The notes: generated by a model not told the origin, from the sequence alone. A stretch of 64,000 nucleotides of DNA from Fictibacillus terranigra (GCF_030412265.1 NZ_JAUHLN010000002.1:434001-498000), one strand, 5' to 3'. Positions 7,449-15,620 are shown, numbered from the stretch's first letter. Numbers and translations are program-made.

Positions 7449-7931
7449 GAATTATCCTCCGTTTGATAATTGTCAGTGGGCATATGATACCCCGAGTGTA
7501 TATTGTCTATACCGTATTGCAAGAAAAAGCTTCCTAGAGTTTATTCAATACCATAATATTCACTAGGACAGCTTTTTACTAATAAAAATAAAGAGCGTAA
7601 AGAAAAGAGCCTCCCTTAAAGCAAACTTGATTAATTGTGGCTTTCAAACTGTTTTAAGTAACCCTTAAAACCCTGTTAAATCAACGTTTTTCCAATCTTC
7701 ATTTCATATTATTTCATAGTTTTTCAATCTATGTCGGCACCAAATCGGCACGAACTTTAATTTAACTAAATAATAATTCAATGGTATTTGATTTGAGAGA
7801 ATTGAGTATTTTGCACCTTAAGAAAGCTTTCATATAAGTGATGTCATACATTAGTAACCTTTTAAACTGCTATTAGCTTGTAGACAAAACCTCTTGTCTA
7901 CAAGCTTTTTTTGTTTGATGTTTGAGGGGAG
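7449..7931. other. Gene-free stretch with two hairpins
   Basis: No gene is supported. There is an imperfect hairpin at 7524-7577 (AAAAAGCTTCCTAG against CTAGGACAGCTTTTT) and a strong terminator at 7875-7912. TCGGCACCAAATCGGCACG (about 7734-7752) contains a short direct repeat and resembles sequences seen next to integrase genes, but this is not diagnostic. Confidence 0.5.
7875..7912 (+). terminator. Strong intrinsic terminator without a visible upstream gene
   Basis: AGCTTGTAGACAA (7875-7887) and TTGTCTACAAGCT (7894-7906) form a perfect 13-bp stem with a 6-base loop, followed by T. No + strand gene precedes it, so its gene has probably been lost. Confidence 0.75.
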
Positions 7932-8441
7932 TCAAATCGGTTTCGGCTGTTGAATGACCATATTTTTCTTTGCGGATTCTTCCATTCGCGCTGCCAGCGT
8001 TTGAATATAAGAATCCGCAAGCTTGGATGGATAGTAGCCCACTCGCTCGCGAACCAGGTTTTCTATTACAAAACATTTTCGCGTTGCCCGTTCGTATTCT
8101 AAAAATGCGTATTGCTCAGCTTCCATAAATTCGTCCGCTCCCTCTTTCATCGCTTGAATGAATACATACCTCTGCTGATAGATGTCTGCCCGTTCTTTTC
8201 TGGCAAACTTTAAAAGAAATAACAGTTCAACCGTAGAAAAATTCATTATCTCCGCCGTACTTTTATTGAGATCTGATAGAGAAGGCTGGGAAGCCGGCAG
8301 GAAGTTTTTTCGCTTTCCATAATCCTGAAGATCCCCCCTTCTGATTTGCATTTCACAAAATGAACAATAAGAAGAGAGAGGGGTAAAAGCCACTTCCGTT
8401 CCACAATAAGGACAAGTTTTCAATTTCTTCATCCTTTCCAT
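7932..8441 (-). CDS. Zinc-ribbon protein of unknown function, probably from a mobile element
   Basis: The protein is at most 169 aa. The N-terminus has CPYCGTEV and, 13 residues after the first pair, CSFCE, a treble-clef/zinc-ribbon pattern. The rest (about 50-169) is mainly helical and charged, with FSTVELLFLLKFARKERADI in the middle. There is an ATG at 8441. AAAGGATG is better placed for a TTG at 8423 (LKTCPYC...), which would remove six residues. It lies beside the palindrome cluster at 8515-8648 and a broken serine recombinase, so I infer plasmid or transposon origin. Confidence 0.65.
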   Translation of the reverse strand: MERMKKLKTCPYCGTEVAFTPLSSYCSFCEMQIRRGDLQDYGKRKNFLPASQPSLSDLNKSTAEIMNFSTVELLFLLKFARKERADIYQQRYVFIQAMKEGADEFMEAEQYAFLEYERATRKCFVIENLVRERVGYYPSKLADSYIQTLAARMEESAKKNMVIQQPKPI

Positions 8442-8514
8442 TTGTTATTTTGATTTTGATCGTTGACCTTCTTTTTTTGTTTTCCCTTTTGACTTACTAA
8501 ACGAAGTCGTTCCC

Positions 8515-8648
8515 AAAAGGGGAGGATTTTTCCCCTTTTGCAAGTAGAACGAACAAGGAGTATAGAGAGGGGGTCAAGGGCGATTTGAGCAATAAAGTTT
8601 TTTATGTTGCGCAGCGTTTTTAATAAAAAAGTTTTTTGCCCCTTGACC
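8515..8648. repeat. Nested palindrome cluster (candidate oriT, res or replication site)
   Basis: Three inverted repeats occur in 134 bases. AAAAGGGG (8515-8522) pairs with CCCCTTTT (8532-8539). GGTCAAGGG (8572-8580) pairs with CCCTTGACC, with one extra base in the arm (8638-8648). Inside this, TTTTTTAT pairs with ATAAAAAA. AAGTTTTTT also occurs twice as a direct repeat. No convincing ORF spans it. Its position between a recombinase remnant and a plasmid-like gene suggests a recombination or transfer site; this is inference. Confidence 0.5.
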
Positions 8649-8811
8649 AACTCGCTCTCCGACATAGCGTTCAGCAGATGGTGGGCGAAGCCTAGGAGGC
8701 TCCGGCTGCTCAAAGGTTAGTTCGGATTACGTGATTGTACGATTCGGAAGGCAAAAGGGAAAAAGACCAATCAAAGCAGGCGTTAGCCTGGTTCCCTTTT
8801 TTCTTTCCTCT

Positions 8812-9097
8812 TGTTTAAATGTCGGGCCGCTTAAAGATACATCTATGGGACGTTTTTTTACATACTTTACTGGCTGTTGCCGAGTTAGAAAGAAACATGA
8901 TCGTCGAGCGTACTCAAGAAAGAAAAGCTGTAGCGAAGCAAAGAGAAGATTTCCGAGAGGGTAGGCCAAAAAAGTACGGCATAAAACAAGTTGAGCACTC
9001 CCTTCAGCTTCTCCACCATCATTCCTATAAGCAAGTAGAAGAAATCACCGGAATTAGCAAAAGCACACTGATACGAGCAAAAAAAAAATCTAAATAA
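8812..9097 (+). pseudogene. Serine recombinase (resolvase/invertase), C-terminal remnant with frameshift
   Basis: From about 8827 one frame reads [12 protein letters not shown]. After a run of seven T the next frame reads [18 protein letters not shown], then [18 protein letters not shown] and a helix-turn-helix tail ([21 protein letters not shown]). This is the standard E-helix plus DNA-binding domain of TnpR/Hin-type resolvases. The N-terminal catalytic domain with the nucleophilic Ser is missing and the frame is broken, so the protein is inactive. It marks a former Tn3-like or plasmid resolution module. Confidence 0.8.
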
Positions 9098-9501
9098 ATC
9101 TCTTTGAACAGAACCTATTTCTCAAGAAAATAAAGTCGCCTAAAGGCGAATTAAAATTAGACAAAAAAAGAAGAAAAGTATCTCCGGCTACTTTTCTTCA
9201 AATATAGTAAGTCTAATCTTACCTTAGTCTAATAAGCAGTGCGAATTTACATCGGAACTAGAGCATCATCGCACCCACCACCATGAATTTGATACGACCA
9301 TTATACAGAAAAAAAGGTATGATTCCTCACCAAATTGAGAAATCATACCTTTTTTAAGTTAAGAGGACTTTTCAGTGCCCTCCGTCTGTTTGGGGGGTTT
9401 TTTTATTTACTTAAGTTATACAGACAATTAAAAAAGCCGTAATATTTTCTTTATAATGGACTGTTAGTCTAACGCTGTACAACAAAGAAGGGAGCAACCC
9501 A
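9098..9501. other. Gene-free stretch with hairpins upstream of the phosphoesterase
   Basis: There is a perfect 11-bp hairpin (GAAGAAAAGTA 9170-9180, TACTTTTCTTC 9189-9199) and a terminator-like palindrome at 9309-9355. An IS-end-like segment, GGACTTTTCAGTGCCCTC, lies at about 9364-9381, followed by GGGGGG and a T run. TATAAT at 9452-9457 is a plausible -10 for the gene at 9502, but the -35 (TTAAAA, 9428-9433) is weak. No protein gene is seen. Confidence 0.5.
9309..9355. terminator. Bidirectional terminator-like hairpin
   Basis: AAAAAAGGTATGATT (9310-9324) pairs with AATCATACCTTTTTT (9341-9355), with T or A runs on both sides. No intact gene ends here; the resolvase remnant is 200 bases upstream. 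Confidence 0.6.
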
Positions 9502-11247
9502 ATGAAAATTTGGAAAACTATCATAGGAATAATTACCATGGCATCGGTCGCGTTTCCTGTCACCCAGGCACATGCTCTAACCAGTGTAGACAAGCAAGAC
9601 GGTGGGATCGGAAATACCACCCATTATATGGATAAGAATCCTGACATTGCAGCTGATCCAAAAGTTAAAAATATTATTTATCCGTTAATGGCAACACCTG
9701 CAATTAAGAAAAAGGGCTCTGAATTAACCATCCAGGTCGATACGAAAGGAAAAGACCCTTCTGGATGGATTGTAAAGCTAAATGAAAACTCGAATTCCAA
9801 GGTGGAAGGTCAATATTCACTTCCTGTAACAAAGGCAGAAAAAGGTTCTTCGTATTGGAAGAACAGCAGCTTCATTTATAACGTGACCGTCTCTATTCCT
9901 AATGATGTCACAGAAAAGCTATATGACCTCGATGTGTCATATACAGCTGACGGAGCTCAAGTAAAAGATGAAGAACCTAACTCGGTTAAGGTCGTTAATG
10001 ACTTTAAAAAAGATTTCCGATTTATTCATTTAACAGATATCCACGTAGGATCTCCTAGGAATATACAAGATCCTGCCAATGCAACTGAAGCTGGGATGTG
10101 GAATCCTGATGAATCAAAACGCTGGTTGTATCTGCTAAAAACCATTAAACAGGTGAATCTTTTAAAGCCGGATTTTGTTGTTTTGACAGGTGATTTAATG
10201 TTCGGCCAAATGAATCCTAAAGAATATATCTATGAATATGAAGAGACATACCGCATGTTAAAGAAGTTTGACGTGCCCGTCTATATTATCCCGGGTAACC
10301 ATGATTTTTATGCCCAGGACGCGACATTGACAGACGGAGCAAAATATTGGGGAGAATACTTCGGTCCAGAATATTATTCCTTTAATTACGGTCCATATGC
10401 CCATATGGTTGGAGCTAATTCCATGGATTGGGACAAATTTGACAGGCAAGGACATGGGAGCCTTTCTGTTCCGACTTGGGGCGGTCAAATTCGACAAGCA
10501 CAAATGAATTGGATAAAGAAAGATTTGGAGCAAAATGATCAGACAGCTAATGCCAATCAGGTAAAGGGTTTGTTTTCCCACAATAATCCAGTCAAACGCG
10601 ACAGGGAAATATGGCCTTCATCTGACCCTGATGTTCAGGAATACTGGAAGGAATATGACGCACAACACAATCCGCAAAATCTCAGCACATTGTTCAAAGC
10701 AGAGGAACTTGGACAAAAGTATGATCAGCTTTGGCATGGTGAAGGGGCTCAGGAATTAGTTGATGTTATGAAGCAGCATGGCGTGAGTTTTTCACTTCAC
10801 GGCCATACACATACTGATAATATAACCCAACAGAATGGAATTCTATATACCACTACCGCCTCCATTGAATTGTCTGCAACACCATGGGAAGGCTATCGTA
10901 CATTCCAGAAAGACCCTGATAGTAAAAACTTTAATTCCTACATTTATGAAGGAACTGACCGCTCAATTCCAGTTTATGAGAATGGTAATTCAGCTGCAGG
11001 AACGGTTTCTTTTGAGGCAAACTTAGCGCAACCCAATGACGGTACACAGGGAGCACAGACTGCTACCGTGACGAATCGTCTGAAAAAAGAGGTCACCATC
11101 ACTGTTCCTTTATATATGAAACCAGGAACCTATAAACCAACAGACGGAGAAATCACCGAAAATAAATTATATGGAACAAAGCAATGGATGGAATTAAAAG
11201 TGACGGTGCCAGCTAACTCCACAAAAGAAATAAAAATCCAGCCATAA
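9502..11247 (+). CDS. Secreted calcineurin-like metallophosphoesterase
   Basis: The protein is 581 aa with GAAGGGAG 8 bases before the ATG. Residues 1-25 form a signal peptide ending AHA. Residues ~30-165 are a beta-rich N-terminal domain. The metal-binding motifs are in order: FIHLTDIHVG (~residue 174), VLTGDLMFG (~227), IPGNHDFYA (~262), SHNNPV (~357) and HGHTHTDN (~433). These make the two-metal site of phosphodiesterases and phosphatases. The C-terminus (~500-581) looks Ig-like or adhesive (LKKEVTITVPLYMK). It acts outside the cell; the substrate is unknown (phosphodiester or nucleotide). It is a lone gene between IS-end-like sequences at about 9364 and 11298. Confidence 0.85.
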   Translation: MKIWKTIIGIITMASVAFPVTQAHALTSVDKQDGGIGNTTHYMDKNPDIAADPKVKNIIYPLMATPAIKKKGSELTIQVDTKGKDPSGWIVKLNENSNSKVEGQYSLPVTKAEKGSSYWKNSSFIYNVTVSIPNDVTEKLYDLDVSYTADGAQVKDEEPNSVKVVNDFKKDFRFIHLTDIHVGSPRNIQDPANATEAGMWNPDESKRWLYLLKTIKQVNLLKPDFVVLTGDLMFGQMNPKEYIYEYEETYRMLKKFDVPVYIIPGNHDFYAQDATLTDGAKYWGEYFGPEYYSFNYGPYAHMVGANSMDWDKFDRQGHGSLSVPTWGGQIRQAQMNWIKKDLEQNDQTANANQVKGLFSHNNPVKRDREIWPSSDPDVQEYWKEYDAQHNPQNLSTLFKAEELGQKYDQLWHGEGAQELVDVMKQHGVSFSLHGHTHTDNITQQNGILYTTTASIELSATPWEGYRTFQKDPDSKNFNSYIYEGTDRSIPVYENGNSAAGTVSFEANLAQPNDGTQGAQTATVTNRLKKEVTITVPLYMKPGTYKPTDGEITENKLYGTKQWMELKVTVPANSTKEIKIQP

Positions 11248-11297
11248 AAGCTGTTAAACAGAAAATCAAAAACGGATTAAAAAGACGTGCGAGATTA

Positions 11298-11383
11298 CCG
11301 AGGCCACTGAAAAACTTGCGTTTTTTTAGAAGAAAATAACTAGCTTCATAAAAAAGACGACTCACATTCAATTATCGAATTGA
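11298..11383. other. IS-end-like sequence after the phosphoesterase
   Basis: CGAGGCCACTGAAAAACTTG (11299-11318) is close to the reverse complement of GGACTTTTCAGTGCCCTC at ~9364. AAAAACTTGCGTTTTTTT forms a small terminator-like hairpin. No ORF is present. Confidence 0.35.
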
Positions 11384-11537
11384 TCTGAACCCAAAAAGTT
11401 AGACAAAAATATTAAACGGCTTCTTGGGCCTGAGTCCGGTATTGAACCGGACTCAGGCCTTTTAATTTCGCCTTCATTCGTTTGTGGGTTGTAATAATGG
11501 ATATACTTTTCTAATTCCTGTTTAAAATGCCGGTCTT
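11384..11537 (-). mobile_element. IS3-family (IS150-like) OrfB C-terminal end and terminal repeat
   Basis: On the minus strand from 11537 the frame reads HFKQELEKYIHYYNPQTNE, then one base over KGLSPVQYRTQAQEAV with a stop at 11412-11414. KxLSPVQYRxQA is the hallmark C-terminus of IS3/IS150 integrases. The outer end, TGAACCCAAAAAGTTAGACA (11386-11405), is a typical IS3 terminal repeat. Everything upstream of ~40 codons is missing; the other edge abuts the DeoR pseudogene. Confidence 0.8.
11427..11459 (+). repeat. Perfect 14-bp palindrome inside the IS3 remnant
   Basis: GGCCTGAGTCCGGT (11427-11440) and ACCGGACTCAGGCC (11446-11459) flank a 5-base loop, with TTTTAATTT after it on the + strand. 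It encodes LSPVQYRTQ on the minus strand and can act as a terminator for + strand transcripts entering the element. Confidence 0.7.
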
Positions 11538-12010
11538 ATTCGTAGAGTGCACGGTGGTGCACTTAGCATTGTGAATGATAAGATAGATTTTAAAACCAGA
11601 GTTGATTACAATATTTGAGTTAAAGAGCATCTTGCTGAAATTGCAATACCAATATTAGAAAATGTTTCTGTTATCTTTATTGATGGAGGGAGGACCAATT
11701 TAAAATTGCAGAAAAAATCCCTCTTACGTATATAGGAAGAGTAATCACTAATAGCCCTTCTGTCGCACTAGCTTTATGTAATCTCCCTCATGTACAAATC
11801 ATTTCTATAGGTGGTGAATTCGATAAAAAGAAGCGTGTTAATAAGGGATCATTTACTATCAAAGAGATTGAGAAGATTCATATTGAGTTTTGCTTGCTTG
11901 GTATTTCCTCCATTGATTCAAACTTAGGGATAACAGTACCATCATATGTTTATATACTGAATCTAACGTATGGCAGTAAAATAATGGTTAAATTTTATTT
12001 ATGTACCCAA
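11538..12010 (+). pseudogene. DeoR-family sugar regulator, N-terminally truncated and frameshifted
   Basis: The frame from 11541 reads RRVHGGALSIVNDKIDFKTR, has a TGA, then VKEHLAEIAIPILENVSVIFIDGG. A frameshift follows, then AEKIPLTYIGRVITNSPSVALA, VQIISIGGEFDKKKRVNKG and CLLGISSIDSNLGITVPSY. R-V-HGGA, (V/I)FIDGGTT, TNS..VA.AL, GG and F-LG-SGID..G.T are the signature blocks of DeoR-type repressors with a phosphosugar-sensing domain. The winged-helix N-terminus was removed where the IS3 remnant begins. The gene is non-functional. Confidence 0.8.
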
Positions 12011-12082
12011 AATAAATACATTAATAGACTCCCTCCCGAATTATTATTCGGAGGAAATGATAAGATCTCTTTTAAAACAAAA

Positions 12083-12113
12083 GCAAAAAAAAGAAGGGCA
12101 AAGCCTTTCCTTA
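12083..12113 (-). terminator. Terminator downstream of the RadC remnant
   Basis: On the minus strand AAAGGCTTTGCCCTT is followed by CTTTTTTTTG. The stem allows one G-U pair. It starts a few bases after the radC stop at 12117. Confidence 0.5.
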
Positions 12114-12116
12114 GAT

Positions 12117-12356
12117 TTAAACGTATCCTTTTTCTTTCAGGCTAGTGTAATCTGCCTTCGCATTAATGATTAGATGATCTAAAACTTCGATACCGATTAG
12201 CTTTCCAGCAGCTACGAGACGTCCTGTAACTTCGATATCTTCACGGGAAGGCATTATGTCCTGGCTCGGATGCTGATGATAGACGAGTATGGAAGAGGCA
12301 TTATTCAAGATCGCTGATTTAAATAGCCCATCTTTTAGAAGAGTGCATACTTTTGA
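12117..12356 (-). pseudogene. radC: RadC-type JAB/MPN domain protein, C-terminal remnant
   Basis: The minus strand reads LLKDGLFKSAILNNASSIL, then VYHQHPSQDIMPSREDIEVT and GIEVLDHLIINAK...KEKGYV, with a stop at 12117. The H-x-HPS-x-D-x-(T/M)PS-x2-D block and the GIEVLDHLI end are those of RadC (DUF2466). The first metal-site half is present, but the glutamate-bearing N-terminal part and the helix-hairpin-helix are absent. No start codon with a ribosome binding site remains. The upstream edge coincides with the structured non-coding region at 12.4-12.8 kb. Confidence 0.8.
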
Positions 12357-12379
12357 GTTGTCACCTCAGTAAAAACTAT

Positions 12380-12804
12380 AGAGAATCCACTACTAGCTCA
12401 ACCTTGAGGAAGGGAGCTATTTTTTATTTTATTGTTCCTTGATCCGGGTAACTCCTTAGCTCCACTAAAAGTGGGGTTCTGTAGTAAAATTTTTAAAAAA
12501 AAATATGAGGTAGATTCTCTGGAGGTTAAACTCCCGGGGTGAACTCCAAAAGCGGGTTCTGTAAAATCACCTCATCTAAAAATGTCTACATGCGGGAGAG
12601 ACCATCTCCCTACCCCTTATGATTTTTTAGTGTTTGCTTTTCAGGTAGGCTTCAAAGCCCTCTCAGGAGTAAATACAATGATTTGTATGAGCCAGCTTAC
12701 TTCAAAATCTTATTCCAGAGCCTTTAACTTGAGCTTAATACCGTCTGTGTAGGGCTCATGAGGTGAGAGCTACTGAACTGGTACTCTGAAGGTGACTTAT
12801 GAGC
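12380..12804. ncRNA. Unidentified structured non-coding segment with a duplicated motif
   Basis: No protein frame persists here, but helices are dense: AGAGAATC (12380-12387) with GATTCTCT (12513-12520); TAGCTC/GAGCTA (12394-12419) followed by T6; CCACT/AGTGG (12462-12474); ATGAGGT (12505-12511) with ACCTCAT (12569-12575), next to A/T runs; GGGAGA/TCTCCC (12594-12610); ATACAA/TTGTAT (12673-12688); GCTCAT (12754) with ATGAGC (12799) enclosing AGAGcTAC/GTActct. A motif ending GGGTTCTGTA occurs twice (12440-12490 and 12525-12567). It lies between the cut end of radC and a frameshifted membrane-protein gene. The strand is uncertain and I cannot match it to a named RNA family. Confidence 0.4.
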
Positions 12805-12828
12805 ATATCGAGGGGGCTGTAGGATGTA

Positions 12829-13681
12829 TTAAAAATTCACTAAAGAGTTGTCATCTTCATTTTCTTTTATGTCTTTTACTTTTTCAATTTCCTTTTCTAG
12901 GTCCTCAATTACCTTTTGAAAATCTTCAGTTACTTTATCTTCCAATGCTTTCTTCCATGCTCTTTCCTTTAAGTCCTCAATAGTTGATTTTTCGTCGTTT
13001 ATTTTGTTCGCTTCATAGTTTAAATTGCTATTTGTGTACCCATTCATATCAATGTGATCGACTTGCTCTTTCACTATTTCGTCTATGCGATTATCTAAGG
13101 GAATAGTATCTGAGTTTAATGCAGTCGAAAATTCCTTATAAAATTGAAAACATTTAATTAAGTTAATATGTAGGTTAATGTCACTAATGTTTTCTAACAA
13201 CTTAAAATGCTCATCATCAAATATTTCCATTTTATACTGCATTCCATTAAGCTCATATTCCGATATACCCTCTTCATCATCATTCTCAAAAGTGCATATG
13301 CCTCCGTGTGCACGAATTAAGCTCTCCCTGTGTTCTTTGACCCTTATAATTTCGGAATAATACTTTTTAAGCTCAATTTCTATTCTAAGTAAAGAAGGAA
13401 GTTGCCCTATAATTTCTTTTCTTCTATCGAGGATTCTTTGGTTTCTGATTTGTAATTTAGCCACTATATACGCGACTACTGCACTAAGAATACCTCCTGT
13501 GTAGTTACCCCAAAACGATAGCCAGTTATCCGAACTACCAAACACCTAGAAAGACAATATAGTTAACTGCAACTGGTGCTGCTAAAAACAGAGCAATTAA
13601 TGATAAAATACTTATTAAATTTTTCTTTATAAAACTGATTATCTGTTTAATATTCACCTGTTTTTTCTTCCTGTTATCCAT
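12829..13681 (-). pseudogene. Membrane-anchored coiled-coil protein, split by one frameshift
   Basis: GGAGA lies 8 bases before an ATG at 13681. The frame reads MDNRKKKQVNIKQIISFI, then a hydrophobic segment (LISILSLIALFLAAPVAVNY) ending VFLG. One frame over, from 13545, it continues FGSSDNWLSFWGNYTGGIL, a second membrane segment (AVVAYIVAK), and ~200 mostly helical charged residues to 12829. Together they match the common layout of two N-terminal membrane helices plus a cytosolic coiled coil, about 283 aa. The break near 13546 is a single-base event, so the gene is inactive or the sequence has an error. The family is unknown; similar proteins sit in accessory islands. Confidence 0.6.
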
Positions 13682-13887
13682 GATGCAGGTCTCCTATGTC
13701 TAAAATTGCATTCAAAATTTTCTCTTTTTTTAAGAGTTTTTTCAACCATTTCAGTAACTTTTTGACGTTTAATCTTTTTAAATTCCTCTAAAATATCATC
13801 AGGCAACAAATCTGAGTAGTACTCCAAATCAATATGCATAAAATTTGTGACAAAATCGGGATTTCTTTTATAAGTTTCCACATACAA
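13654..13887 (-). pseudogene. Remnant of an unidentified gene, cut at its N-terminus
   Basis: The frame is open for 77 codons (VETYKRNPDFVTNFMHIDLE, then YYSDLLPDDILEEFKKIK) and stops at 13654. It overlaps the start of the membrane/coiled-coil gene by 28 bases, which is compatible with an operon. There is no ribosome binding site before its first ATG. The sequence immediately upstream switches to an integrase remnant on the other strand, so the N-terminus has been removed. No family recognised. Confidence 0.45.
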
Positions 13888-14177
13888 AGCTAGTATTGTG
13901 TAGGAATGATGGGGATATTATGCCAAAATCAACTTTATTCAACGCCTTTGAACGAATTTTGAAACGCGCCGATCTTCCCAAAGTGCCAATCCATTCATTA
14001 CGTCATACACATGCTGTTTTGCTTTTGGAAGCAGGAGCTGATATGAAGTATGTTCAGGAGCGTTTAGGTCATGGCAGCATTCAAATTACATCAGATGTTT
14101 ATGCCCATATCTCCAAAAAGATAGAAACAGATACTATGGGTAAATATAAAGAATATATGAAAAATGTCTTAAAGTAA
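13883..14177 (+). pseudogene. Tyrosine recombinase (phage-type integrase), C-terminal remnant
   Basis: The readable frame gives KLVLCRNDGDIMPKSTLF, then IHSLRHTHAVLLLEAGADM, YVQERLGHGSIQITSDVYAHIS and a stop at 14177. It keeps the H-x-x-R box, the LGH box and the catalytic Tyr (VYAH), but the N-terminal arm-binding and core domains and the first catalytic Arg are missing. It lies right against the 3' end of glnA, followed by TTTTTTGGTCC and TTTTTGGTCC. This is the position expected of an element that integrated downstream of glnA. Confidence 0.85.
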
Positions 14178-14244
14178 TAATTTTTTGGTCCATTTTTGGT
14201 CCTGCATTAATTATTAATGAAATTAACCTTTATGACCAAAAAGC

Positions 14245-14279
14245 AAAAACCCCTTAACACCAATGGTGTCAAGGGTTTT
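14245..14279 (-). terminator. glnA terminator
   Basis: On the minus strand ACCCTTGACACC and GGTGTTAAGGGGT flank a 3-base loop and are followed by TTTTTGC. It is 7 bases after the glnA stop. Confidence 0.85.
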
Positions 14280-14285
14280 CGGATC

Positions 14286-15620
14286 TTAATACATGGACAT
14301 ATATTGTTCGCGTTCCCAAGGGTGAACCTGTGTACGGAACATATCCCACTCGATTTCTTTTGCTTCCACAAAGTGTTCTGCTGCGTGCTCACCAAGCGCT
14401 TTAAGAAGGACTTCGCTATTCTTTAAACGATCGATCGCTTCTTTTAGAGTCGCTGGCAGATCCTTGATTCCTTCTGCTTCGCGCTCTTCTTTGTCCATTA
14501 CATAAATGTTACGGTCGATCGGCGCAGGGGTTTCAAGCTTATTCTTGATACCGTCCAGGCCGGATGCAAGCAGCACAGCCATTGCTAGGTAAGGGTTTGC
14601 TGTTGGATCCACGCTACGAACCTCAACACGTGTGCTGAGTCCGCGGGAAGCAGGGATACGGATAAGCGGGCTTCGGTTTTGCATGGACCATGCAACATAG
14701 CAAGGTGCTTCATATCCAGGAACCAAACGCTTATAAGAGTTTACAGTTGGATTTGTGATGGCTGTAAAGTCTTGTGCATGCTTAAGGATTCCAGCAAGGA
14801 ACTCCATGGCAGTCTCACTGAGCCCTGTTGCATTGGATGGGTTGTAGAATGCGTTTTCTCCATCTTTAAATAGCGACATGTTCGCATGCATACCGGATCC
14901 ATTCACACCGAATAGCGGTTTTGCCATAAATGTTGCATGAAGTCCGTGTTTACGGGCAATTGTTTTTACGACGAGTTTAAACGTTTGAATGTTGTCACAT
15001 GTTGTGATCGCATCTGCATATTTAAAATCAATTTCATGCTGTCCCGGAGCTACTTCATGGTGAGATGCTTCAATTTCAAAGCCCATGTCCTCCAGCTCAA
15101 GAACGATGTCACGGCGGCAGTTTTCACCAAGGTCCGTTGGCGCAAGGTCAAAATACCCGCCTTTATCGTTTAGCTCGAGTGTTGGCTCGCCTTTTTCATC
15201 ATTTTTGAAGAGGAAGAATTCCGGCTCTGGCCCGATGTTAAAGTCAGTGAAACCAAGGTCTTCCATTTCCTTCAATACTTTTTTAAGGATTCCGCGAGGG
15301 TCCCCGGCAAATGGAGTGCCATCTGGATTGTAGATATCACAGATCAATCTTGCTACTTTTCCTTTTTCGGAAGTCCAAGGGAAAACAACCCAAGTGTCCA
15401 GATCAGGGTAAAGAAGCATGTCAGATTCCTCGATGCGCACAAATCCTTCGATAGAAGAACCGTCAAACATCATCTTATTGTCTAATGCTTTTTCCAATTG
15501 TCCTACAGGAATTTCTACGTTTTTTATGACCCCTAATAGATCGGTAAACTGAAGGCGGATGAAACGTACATTTTCATCTTTAGCGATTTGCATGATGTTG
15601 TCTTTTGTAAATTTAGCCAC
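14286..15620 (-). CDS. glnA: Glutamine synthetase type I-alpha
   Basis: The protein is 444 aa, the usual length. The start codon is GTG with AAGGAGGAG 8 bases upstream. It converts glutamate, ammonia and ATP to glutamine in the cytosol as a dodecamer. The motifs are MFDGSS (51-56), GPEPEFFLF (~129), the ATP-site [10 protein letters not shown] (~239) and NRSPLIRIP (~316). Arg62 (FVRIEE) is present; in B. subtilis this residue serves feedback inhibition and sets the I-alpha class apart from adenylylated I-beta enzymes. It is 45 bases downstream of glnR and clearly co-transcribed under the GlnR boxes at 16094-16138. Feedback-inhibited GlnA also controls TnrA and GlnR in Bacillus. Confidence 0.98.
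   Translation of the reverse strand: MAKFTKDNIMQIAKDENVRFIRLQFTDLLGVIKNVEIPVGQLEKALDNKMMFDGSSIEGFVRIEESDMLLYPDLDTWVVFPWTSEKGKVARLICDIYNPDGTPFAGDPRGILKKVLKEMEDLGFTDFNIGPEPEFFLFKNDEKGEPTLELNDKGGYFDLAPTDLGENCRRDIVLELEDMGFEIEASHHEVAPGQHEIDFKYADAITTCDNIQTFKLVVKTIARKHGLHATFMAKPLFGVNGSGMHANMSLFKDGENAFYNPSNATGLSETAMEFLAGILKHAQDFTAITNPTVNSYKRLVPGYEAPCYVAWSMQNRSPLIRIPASRGLSTRVEVRSVDPTANPYLAMAVLLASGLDGIKNKLETPAPIDRNIYVMDKEEREAEGIKDLPATLKEAIDRLKNSEVLLKALGEHAAEHFVEAKEIEWDMFRTQVHPWEREQYMSMY

Noticed and set aside
7734-7752. CGGCACCAAATCGGCACG as an integration (att) site
   Set aside because: It is only a short direct repeat with no adjacent integrase and no second copy in the window.
8429-8713. 94-codon minus-strand ORF across the palindrome cluster
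   Set aside because: It overlaps all three inverted repeats, has low-complexity Lys/Leu content and no start signal, so it is probably not a gene.
12380-12804. Identification as an IscB/TnpB guide RNA (HEARO or IS200/IS605 right end) or a group II intron
   Set aside because: No iscB, tnpB, tnpA or reverse transcriptase gene is adjacent, and I see no group II domain V or a confident match to these classes. I leave it unassigned.
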